Assembly (NCBI GenBank): GCA_003647095.1
Contig: QMME01000029.1
Span: 1-18,259 of the forward strand
Source of the DNA: Deltaproteobacteria bacterium
GTDB taxonomy: Bacteria > Myxococcota > B64-G9
DNA: 18,259 bases
Reading direction: 5' to 3'
Each line of letters opens with the position of its first letter. Positions within the stretch are counted from its first letter, which is position 1. The translations under genes and the position numbers were made by a program. Of this stretch, positions 12,774 to 18,259 are shown piece after piece. The notes under the pieces are model-generated. The model ran no database searches. It was given only the letters and a program-made list of their open reading frames with translations, and was not told the origin of the DNA.

Positions 12774-14095
12774 CAGGCCTCCGGCTTCATCAACTGGCTG
12801 AGAAACTCGATGGCCATGGCGTCGGCCTGGCTGCGATCATCGATGGTGGCCATCATGCCGTAGACCGCGGCCATGCCCGACAGGCTCTCGTCGGCCTGCT
12901 CGCGGGCCTGGCGGGTGCACTCGGCCAGGTCGTCGAGGAAGGGCTGCACCACCGGTTCATGCACCGGGGTGACCATGAGGTGCAGCCCGGGCGGATCCTG
13001 CAGCCGATCCAGGTGCCAGCCGCGCTGCTCCATCAGCTCTCCCAGCAGGTAGACGTTGCCTTCCTCCAGGCCGAAGCCGAACACCGAGGCCACCGGCTGG
13101 CCGAAGATGTACAGGCCCTCGATGGCGGCGATGCCTTTCCTGAGCCGGTCGCTGAGATCCATGATCCGGCGGGCCAGATCCAGGTAGCCTTTCCGGCCCA
13201 GGTGCTGCAGGCAGGCCCAGGCGGCGGCGATGGCTCCTCCGGGGCGGGTGCCGGTCATGGTGGGGGAGACGTAGATGCCCCCGGGCCAGGTCGAGTAGGC
13301 GAAGTACTGGTGCCGGCGCAGCTGCTCGTCGCGGTAGAGGATGCAGGAGGCTCCCTTGGCGGCGAAGCCGTACTTGTGGATATCGGCGGAGATGGAGGTG
13401 ACTCCCGGTACCGAGAAGTCGAAGGGGGGAATTTCCCGGCCCAGCTCGCGCAGCCAGGGCAGCAGGAAACCTCCCAGGCAGGCGTCGACGTGACAGGGCA
13501 GGCCGTGCCCGGCGGCCAGGGCGGCCAGCTCCTCGATGGGATCGACCACTCCCTGGGGAAAGGACGGGGCCGAGCCCACCACCAGGATGGTGTTGTCCGA
13601 AAGCAGTTCACGGGCGGCGGCCACGTCGGCACGGAAATCTTTGCCCACCGGTACATGCACGGGTTTCACGCCCAGGTAGTGGGCGGCCTTCTCGAAGGCC
13701 GGGTGGGCGGTTATGGGCAGCAGCAGCTCCGGGCTGGTGACGTGCGGCCGCTCTGCCCGCGCCCACTGGCGGGCGCTCTTTACCGCCATGAGAATGCTCT
13801 CGGTTCCTCCCGAGGTGAGCGAGCCGCAGGAATCGGGACCTCCGCCCAGCATGTCGGCGGCCATGGCCAACACCTCGGTCTCGAAGCGCTTGAGGCTGGG
13901 AAAGGCCAGGGGACTGAGGCCGTTTTCACTGAAGCAGGCGCTGTAGGCACGCTTGAGCAGCTCGGTATGCTCCTCGCCGGCCCAGTAGACCAGGCTCCAG
14001 GTGCGCCCGGAACGCCAGTCGGCGTCGCCAGAGCGGGCTTGCTGCAGCTGCTCCATGACCTGTTGCGGAGACATTCCTTGCTCGGGAATCTTCAT
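12773..14095 (-). CDS. PLP-dependent lyase resembling sphingosine-1-phosphate lyase (group II decarboxylase superfamily)
   Basis: A 440-residue fold-type I PLP enzyme. The start at 14095 is preferred to the upstream in-frame ATG at 14215 because it overlaps the TetR stop (ATGA), follows AGGGAGAGGG by five bases, and begins at the conserved region. Motifs in order are GSLTSGGTESILMAVKSAR (91-109, phosphate binding), His131 in TAHPAFEKAAHYLGVK (cofactor stacking), GSAPSFPQGVVDPIEELAAL (174-193), Asp204 in HVDACLGGF, the Schiff-base Lys241 in SADIHKYGFAAKG, and STWPGGIYVSPTMTGTRPGG (268-287). The GSAPSFPQGVVDPIEE and WPGGIY-SPT-G-RPGG signatures are those of eukaryotic and bacterial S1P lyases rather than generic glutamate decarboxylases. 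S1P lyases split phosphorylated long-chain bases into an aldehyde and phosphoethanolamine. No transmembrane anchor is present, so a cytoplasmic location is likely. An amino-acid decarboxylase role cannot be excluded. Confidence 0.88.
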   Translation of the reverse strand: MKIPEQGMSPQQVMEQLQQARSGDADWRSGRTWSLVYWAGEEHTELLKRAYSACFSENGLSPLAFPSLKRFETEVLAMAADMLGGGPDSCGSLTSGGTESILMAVKSARQWARAERPHVTSPELLLPITAHPAFEKAAHYLGVKPVHVPVGKDFRADVAAARELLSDNTILVVGSAPSFPQGVVDPIEELAALAAGHGLPCHVDACLGGFLLPWLRELGREIPPFDFSVPGVTSISADIHKYGFAAKGASCILYRDEQLRRHQYFAYSTWPGGIYVSPTMTGTRPGGAIAAAWACLQHLGRKGYLDLARRIMDLSDRLRKGIAAIEGLYIFGQPVASVFGFGLEEGNVYLLGELMEQRGWHLDRLQDPPGLHLMVTPVHEPVVQPFLDDLAECTRQAREQADESLSGMAAVYGMMATIDDRSQADAMAIEFLSQLMKPEA

Positions 14096-14727
14096 CTTTT
14101 CCCTCTCCCTGGTTTCAGCAGGAAGGGCGCCAGTCCTTGCACTGCCTGTTCGATCAACTCCATCTCCTGCCCGGCGAGCTCCACCAGGTTTTCCCGGCAG
14201 CCCCGGCGCAGCCACTCCAGCATGGTGGTGCGCACGATGGCGAACATGGCCCCGGCGGCCAGGCGGGCGCGGTGGGACTGCTCGGTCTCGTTACGACAGG
14301 CGGCCACCAGGGCCCGGCGGATGGCCAGTTCCCACTCGTCGTACCAGGCCATCTCCCGGGCCTGCAGCAGGGGCGAGCCGGCCACGATGCGTTGCTGCAG
14401 GCGCAGCTCGCGGCGCGCCTGCCAGAACTCTTCGGCCAGCCGCAGCAGGGCACGCCTGGCGTTGGCGAAGGGGGCCTCGCCCGGCAGCGGGTTGTGCAGG
14501 ATCTCGGTGAACATGCCCAGGCGCCGGTCCTGGTGGGGAAAGACCAGGGCCTCCTTGCTGCCGAAGTAGCGAAACAGCGTCGAGCGCGACACCTCGGCCC
14601 GCGCGGCCACGTCGTCCATGGTGGTCGAGTCATATCCCTTTTCCAGGAACAACTCGTAGGCGGCCTGGACGATGGCCTCGCGGGTGCGCAGCTTCTTGCG
14701 GTCTCTCAGTCCGTTGCCCGTCAACAT
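14092..14727 (-). CDS. TetR family transcriptional regulator
   Basis: A 211-residue regulator. Residues ~13-62 form the TetR helix-turn-helix domain, TREAIVQAAYELFLEKGYDS followed by TTMDDVAARAEVSRSTLFRY and FGSKEALV. The remaining ~150 residues are helical and should form the ligand pocket and dimer interface. It is the first gene of the operon, and its stop overlaps the lyase start by four bases. Such regulators usually repress their own operon until a small ligand, often an acyl or aromatic compound, binds. No good ribosome binding site precedes the ATG at 14727. Confidence 0.93.
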   Translation of the reverse strand: MLTGNGLRDRKKLRTREAIVQAAYELFLEKGYDSTTMDDVAARAEVSRSTLFRYFGSKEALVFPHQDRRLGMFTEILHNPLPGEAPFANARRALLRLAEEFWQARRELRLQQRIVAGSPLLQAREMAWYDEWELAIRRALVAACRNETEQSHRARLAAGAMFAIVRTTMLEWLRRGCRENLVELAGQEMELIEQAVQGLAPFLLKPGRGKR

Positions 14728-14749
14728 GAGTGACCGTTACCATAAAATG

Positions 14750-14797
14750 AAACTCGATGTCAATAGAAACTTGATACCAAATAACACCAAGTGTCAA
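14750..14797 (-). promoter_or_regulatory. Candidate promoter/operator of the TetR-led operon
   Basis: The gap between the phosphodiesterase stop and the TetR start is the main AT-rich patch in a GC-rich window. On the plus strand it holds two related blocks spaced 17 bases apart: AAACTCGATGTCAA (14750-14763) and AAACTTGATACCAA (14767-14780). A third, looser block, AACACCAAGTGTCAA (14783-14797), contains ACAC-CAA-GTGT dyad symmetry. Read on the minus strand, two perfect TTGACA boxes occur at 14797-14792 and 14763-14758, but a matching -10 is weak for each. If the second is used, transcription would start almost at the ATG (leaderless). This is a plausible autoregulation site; binding is inferred. 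Confidence 0.45.
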
Positions 14798-14820
14798 AAT
14801 GAGCCCAGCCCGCCGGGCCT
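14796..14820 (-). terminator. Weak terminator-like hairpin after the phosphodiesterase gene
   Basis: On the minus strand, GCCC-GGC-GGGC (14818-14808) forms a short GC-rich hairpin. ATTTT follows eight bases later (14800-14796). The stem is short and the T-run is not adjacent, so termination may be partial. It sits where the upstream two-gene unit should end. Confidence 0.3.
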
Positions 14821-14896
14821 GTCCCCGATGTTTACCGTGGTTTCTCAATAGGATAGCGGAGCTTCTACCTGCACGAAGGGGTACACCGGGACCGGC

Positions 14897-15877
14897 TCAG
14901 TTGCCGAAGCCGTCCGGGTAGAGGTGAGCCGACAGCTGGGCGGCCCGGTCGGTTCCCAGGCCGCGGGCGCCGCCGGCGAGCAACTCGTCGAGCAGGTCCC
15001 AGGCCTTCTGCTCCAGCTCGGCCCGCTGCTGCTCGTCGCCGGCCAGCTCGGCGGCGTAGAGCCAGGTGTCGACATTGTATGACCAGGCGTTGAGGTAGAG
15101 CCGCACCCCGGCCGGAGCGGCCGCGGCCTGGGCCTCGGCCAGGTAGGCGGGATCGATGTGCAACCAGGAAAGGGCCAGCTCGCCGCCGTGGTCGGTGATG
15201 ATCTGCTGGACCTCGCCGGCGTCGTGGGCCCGGGGCATGACCACCCCGGCGGTGATGTCATGGTAGCTGCGCAGGGCGGCGATGTCGGCATCGAAAAACA
15301 GTATGCGCCCGCTGGCACCGGCCTCCTCGATGAGCGTGGCCACCGAGGCCGGGTCGCCGGCCTTGAAGTCCAGGTCGATGAGCAACTGCGGGGAGGTGCC
15401 CTCGATGACTGCTGCCAGTGTGGGCGGATGACAGCGGGCCGGGTCGGCATCGGGATCGTCGCCGCAGCGCTCGTCGTCGATGACCAGCTGCTGGAACTCG
15501 GCCAGCGTCAGCTCGTCCACCCTTACCCGCCCGGGGAACAACTCCTCGCCGTTGGTGGTGCGGGTGACGTCGCTGTCGTGCATGATCACCCAGTAGCCGT
15601 CCGCGGTCTGGCGGGGGTCGAGTTCCACCATGGGAACACCCAGCTGCTGGCACTCGAGGAAGGCCGCCAGGGTGTTTTCCGGCTCGTCGCCGCACAGGCC
15701 GCGGTGGGCCGAGACCAGGGGCAGGGGACAGGAAGCGTCGGCCAGGCACCGGGAGGTGGTCCAGCCGGCGCCGTTGCCGTCGGAAGCGTCACCGCCGGCG
15801 TCCGCCGGCGATCCCGCGGGTGAACAGCCGGCCAGCAGGAACACGGCGACAATCAAGAGTCCTGCCCGTCGTTTCAT
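14897..15877 (-). CDS. Glycerophosphodiester phosphodiesterase family lipoprotein
   Basis: A 326-residue lipoprotein with lipobox LLAGC (Cys18) and a low-complexity Asp/Gly linker to about residue 40. The GDPD TIM-barrel signature is complete at its start: SAHRG (His58, Arg59), PENTLAAF (Glu67), VELDPRQTADG (Glu85, Asp87) and VIMHDSDVTRTTNG (His100). His58 and His100 are the expected catalytic pair, with Glu85 and Asp87 as metal ligands. The family hydrolyses deacylated phospholipid head-group diesters to an alcohol and glycerol 3-phosphate. The lipoprotein anchor places the reaction in the periplasm or at the outer membrane. The gene starts 12 bases after the metalloprotease stop, a gap that holds its ribosome binding site GGGGAGAG, so the two share a transcript. 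Bases 14728-14896 downstream hold no gene. Confidence 0.92.
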   Translation of the reverse strand: MKRRAGLLIVAVFLLAGCSPAGSPADAGGDASDGNGAGWTTSRCLADASCPLPLVSAHRGLCGDEPENTLAAFLECQQLGVPMVELDPRQTADGYWVIMHDSDVTRTTNGEELFPGRVRVDELTLAEFQQLVIDDERCGDDPDADPARCHPPTLAAVIEGTSPQLLIDLDFKAGDPASVATLIEEAGASGRILFFDADIAALRSYHDITAGVVMPRAHDAGEVQQIITDHGGELALSWLHIDPAYLAEAQAAAAPAGVRLYLNAWSYNVDTWLYAAELAGDEQQRAELEQKAWDLLDELLAGGARGLGTDRAAQLSAHLYPDGFGN

Positions 15878-15889
15878 GTCCGCTCTCCC

Positions 15890-17029
15890 CTACATCTCCG
15901 TGGGTTCCAGGGCATCGGTATCCACCGAGAGGATGTTTTCGAAATCCATCAACGCCGCGGCGGCGGCCGAGAAGCGGGCGGCGCCCACCTGGGCGGTCGC
16001 TCCCAGGGTGGGATCATCGTTGTCGACACCGTGGGTGCGCATCTGTGCCTCGACGCAGCTCTGCGGCACCGCCATGACATTGTAGGGATTGACACCTCCG
16101 CCCACCTCGGTGTCATGGCCCAGCTGCAGGGTGTGGCCCAGCTCGTGCACGAAGGTGCTGGTGGCCATCTCCTCGGGAGTGATCTCCGGCCACAGCGGCG
16201 GCGAGGTGCGTCCGCAAGCGGGAAACAGGTTGTAGATGACATCGTGATAGATGAAAACCCCGGCCCGCTCCCGCTGGCCGCCTGGCCCGGCCACGGTGTC
16301 GCCGCCGCGGTCGGGGAGATCGTCGCGGATCTGCACCACCAGGACATGGACGAAACGATCGAGCGGCAGCGGTGGCGAACCGCCGTCATCGAAGTGCGGG
16401 CCGTGGGCGGCGAAGTAGTTCCAGCGTTGCTCGAAGGAACCATCGAAACGCTGGGGGGTCAGCCCGGTCTCGTCGAGCACCACGTGCAGTCCCACCCCGG
16501 CGGAGCCGTCGGGATTGTCGAGCATGACGTCGGCCCAGGCCGCGGCGGCGTCGGCCAGCTGGGCCGCGGAAAGGCAGCGGTCCGTCATGCAGTCCAGTTC
16601 CACCAGCAGGTCGCGGCGCAGCGGATGCGGTGGCGAGATGTCGCCCAGGAAAGACAGGCGCCCGGCGGCATATTCCTGGATGTTCGTCAGCCCATCGCCG
16701 TCGTAGTCCTCGGCGGCGTCGGGAACGCCGTTGGCGTTGCTGTCGGGAGAGTGCGGGTCGAGCAGATCCGGGTTGCCGGCTGACACCTCCCAGGAGTCGG
16801 GCAGGCCGTCGCCGTCGCTGTCGCCGCCGGACTGGTCGCCGTTGTCGGCAGGCTGGTCACCCGGGGAAGTGTCTCCATCGGCACTTTCGTCGCTGCCATC
16901 GGGAAGCACCGCGGCATCGGCGTCCTGGCCGCCATCGCCGGAAGGCAGGTAAATGGTGCCGGTGCAGGCGTTGAGCAGCAGCAACAACGCCGCCGCCAGG
17001 CAGGTCTGCGGCCGGGGGGTGGTTTTCAT
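15890..17029 (-). CDS. Lipoprotein metalloprotease (metzincin-like) with calcium-binding repeats
   Basis: A 379-residue lipoprotein (lipobox LNAC, Cys22). After an acidic linker it carries thrombospondin-type-3/EF-hand-like loops, DSDGDGLPDSWE (70-81) and DYDGDGLTNIQEY (108-120), which should bind calcium. The catalytic region has HELGHTLQLGH (His295, Glu296, His299, His305), the three-histidine zinc-site spacing of metzincins, and a candidate Met-turn at NPYNVMA (Met319). The usual metzincin glycine three residues after the second His is Gln302 here, with Gly304 two residues later. It is probably an active surface or periplasmic protease with unknown targets. A weak ribosome binding site, GGGAG, lies about 10 bases before the start. 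It is the first gene of a two-gene unit. Confidence 0.87.
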   Translation of the reverse strand: MKTTPRPQTCLAAALLLLLNACTGTIYLPSGDGGQDADAAVLPDGSDESADGDTSPGDQPADNGDQSGGDSDGDGLPDSWEVSAGNPDLLDPHSPDSNANGVPDAAEDYDGDGLTNIQEYAAGRLSFLGDISPPHPLRRDLLVELDCMTDRCLSAAQLADAAAAWADVMLDNPDGSAGVGLHVVLDETGLTPQRFDGSFEQRWNYFAAHGPHFDDGGSPPLPLDRFVHVLVVQIRDDLPDRGGDTVAGPGGQRERAGVFIYHDVIYNLFPACGRTSPPLWPEITPEEMATSTFVHELGHTLQLGHDTEVGGGVNPYNVMAVPQSCVEAQMRTHGVDNDDPTLGATAQVGAARFSAAAAALMDFENILSVDTDALEPTEM

Positions 17030-17053
17030 GTTGCCGCCGCTCCCATGGCCACC

Positions 17054-17083
17054 AATCTAGCACCTGACATCCTCCTGGTTCAA
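17054..17083 (-). promoter_or_regulatory. Candidate sigma70-like promoter for the metalloprotease-phosphodiesterase unit
   Basis: On the minus strand TTGAAC (17083-17078) and TAGATT (17059-17054) are separated by 18 bases, and each matches the consensus at four of six positions. They lie 24 bases before the ATG at 17029. The rest of the 146-base divergent gap (17030-17175) holds an AT-richer stretch near 17100-17135 that may contain the promoter of the plus-strand channel gene; no clear pair of boxes was seen for it. Confidence 0.35.
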
Positions 17084-17175
17084 CCTGGCCGGAAAGCGTC
17101 CTTTTCGGTGTTTTTCAGCCTTAAAGTTTTCCGTCCCGGTGCCGATGAAACTCCGGGAGGTCACCTGTAGGAGCC

Positions 17176-18243
17176 ATGAGCGGAGAAAACGAGGTCGAGC
17201 TCAGGGCCCGCTGGCTGGAAAAGGCGAGTGGCGCCACCTCGCGGCGAGATGCCATGCTGGTGCGCTTGCGCGACAGCTGTCGCCCCGGCAGCGATGACCG
17301 GCCCCGGGTTCTGGACCTGAGCGGTATCGATTTGTCCGGCGAGGACCTGTCTGGGCTGGACCTTTCCGACTACGACCTGTCGAGCGCCAACCTTTCCGGC
17401 TGCCGGCTGCAGCGGTGCAACCTCTCCTTCGCCCGGCTTGACCGGGCCTTGTTGCAGAAAGCCGTACTGGACGGAGCTGAACTGATAGGTGCCAGCCTGC
17501 GGGATGCCGTGCTCGACCAGTGCCGGGCCCACTCGGCCGGGCTGGGGGGTGCCGATCTCGAGGGTGCACGCATGGTCGATGCTCTCCTGGAAAACGCCAC
17601 CCTGTCCAAGTCCTCTCTCCGCAAGGTGGATGCCCGGGCGGTGAAGCTGCGCGGCGCCCGCCTGGCCGAGGCCGACCTGTCCGGGGCCAGGTTCACCCGG
17701 GCAGACCTGCGTGACGGCGACCTGAAATCGGCCCGGGTGGACGGTGCCTCGTTCGATCTGGCCGACCTGCGCGGGGCTCGCCTCATGGACCTGGTGGGGT
17801 TCCGCTCCGCCAACTGGATAGGCGCCGATATTCGCGACATCGACCTGCGCGGCGCCTACCTGGTCCGCCGCCACGTTGAAGATGAGAACTACCTGTTTGA
17901 GTTCCGCCGGCGCGACCGCCTGCACGCCCTCATCTACTGGATCTGGTGGCTGAGTTCGGACTGTGGTCGCAGCATGGGGCGCTGGAGCTTGGTGCTGGCG
18001 GTGGTAGTGATGGTATTCGGGGTTCTCTACCGCCTGGCCGGGGTGGATTTCGGTTCCTCCGACGGGCCACTGGCGCCGTTCTATTTTTCGATAGTCACCC
18101 TGACTACCCTGGGCTACGGGGACATCATTCCTCGAACGACGCTGACCCAGATACTGGCTTCGCTGGAGGCACTGCTCGGTTACATCGGCCTGGGGGGGTT
18201 GCTGAGTATTCTGGCCAACAAGATGGCCCGTCGGGCCGAGTAA
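17176..18243 (+). CDS. Pentapeptide-repeat protein fused to a two-transmembrane K+-channel pore
   Basis: A 355-residue fusion. Residues ~46-230 are about 35 pentapeptide repeats of the A(D/N)LxG type (LDLSGIDLSGEDLSGLDLSD, ARLAEADLSGARFTRADLRD), which build a right-handed quadrilateral beta-helix. After a charged linker (231-250) come a hydrophobic segment (251-260), TM1 (~269-287), a pore helix, the selectivity filter TLTTLGYGD (308-316) and TM2 (~323-347), ending in a short basic tail. TTLGYGD is the K+-selective filter of the Ion_trans_2 family, and four subunits are needed for a pore. The repeat domain should be cytoplasmic and could sense or scaffold. AGGAG lies only two bases before the ATG, with a second GGGAGG 15 bases upstream; no better start is visible. 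TAA is followed directly by the binding site of the next gene. Confidence 0.92.
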   Translation: MSGENEVELRARWLEKASGATSRRDAMLVRLRDSCRPGSDDRPRVLDLSGIDLSGEDLSGLDLSDYDLSSANLSGCRLQRCNLSFARLDRALLQKAVLDGAELIGASLRDAVLDQCRAHSAGLGGADLEGARMVDALLENATLSKSSLRKVDARAVKLRGARLAEADLSGARFTRADLRDGDLKSARVDGASFDLADLRGARLMDLVGFRSANWIGADIRDIDLRGAYLVRRHVEDENYLFEFRRRDRLHALIYWIWWLSSDCGRSMGRWSLVLAVVVMVFGVLYRLAGVDFGSSDGPLAPFYFSIVTLTTLGYGDIIPRTTLTQILASLEALLGYIGLGGLLSILANKMARRAE

Positions 18244-18253
18244 GGAGGCGGCC

Positions 18254-18259
18254 ATGGGA
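18254..18259 (+). CDS. Start of a further gene (3'-partial, two codons visible)
   Basis: ATG GGA begins at 18254 and follows a perfect AGGAGG (18243-18248) by five bases, starting within the stop codon of the channel gene. A co-transcribed gene probably starts here, but its product cannot be read. Confidence 0.5.

Noticed and set aside
14096..14215. A 40-residue N-terminal extension of the PLP lyase
   Set aside because: It lies entirely within the TetR gene, has no lyase-family similarity, and the ATG at 14095 has a strong ribosome binding site and ATGA coupling.
17281..17870. Short periodic repeats in the DNA as a possible CRISPR or tandem-repeat array
   Set aside because: The 15-base periodicity is the codon pattern of pentapeptide repeats; there are no conserved repeat-spacer units.

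Overview
This is a GC-rich, gene-dense window from a Gram-negative bacterium. A glycine/cysteine-rich C-terminal anchor of the MYXO-CTERM type on the first protein, thrombospondin-type-3/EF-hand loops in secreted proteins, four lipoproteins and two outer-membrane barrel proteins all suggest a member of the Myxococcota or a related former deltaproteobacterial lineage. This placement is an inference from gene style; no rRNA or tRNA gene is present to test it.

Layout. (1) Bases 1-2292 hold the 3' part of a large secreted, surface-anchored protein. (2) Bases 2373-5732 form a vitamin B12 uptake unit: a cobalamin riboswitch, a TonB-dependent outer-membrane receptor, and a translationally coupled beta-propeller lipoprotein that recalls the BtuB-BtuG pair of Bacteroidota. 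(3) Bases 5698-14727, on the minus strand, form one tightly coupled six-gene operon. In transcription order it encodes a TetR regulator, a PLP-dependent lyase resembling sphingosine-1-phosphate lyase, a DUF819 membrane protein, a secreted C45/AAT-like Ntn hydrolase, an outer-membrane beta-barrel and a penicillin-acylase-family lipoprotein. Four of the five junctions overlap or are separated by only 4 bases, and the fifth by 11. The gene content suggests capture and breakdown of an N-acylated long-chain amine or amide. The substrate is not proven. (4) Bases 14897-17029, also minus, hold a two-gene unit encoding a metzincin-like metalloprotease lipoprotein and a glycerophosphodiester phosphodiesterase lipoprotein. 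(5) Bases 17176-18243, plus strand, encode a pentapeptide-repeat protein fused to a two-helix K+-channel pore. Another gene begins at the right edge.

The most unusual observation is a 75-base palindromic element present twice in opposite orientation inside the long operon (6432-6506 and 9556-9630). The copies match at about 71 of 75 positions. Both lie inside open reading frames, and both are flanked by locus-specific imperfect direct repeats of 17 and 21 bases. The repeat-to-repeat distances are 117 and 111 bases, both multiples of three. Removing one period restores a plausible ancestral protein in each case: a short linker in the acylase and an ordinary signal peptide in the barrel protein. 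This looks like a small mobile palindrome that is tolerated in-frame within coding sequence, comparable in behaviour to the Rickettsia palindromic elements.
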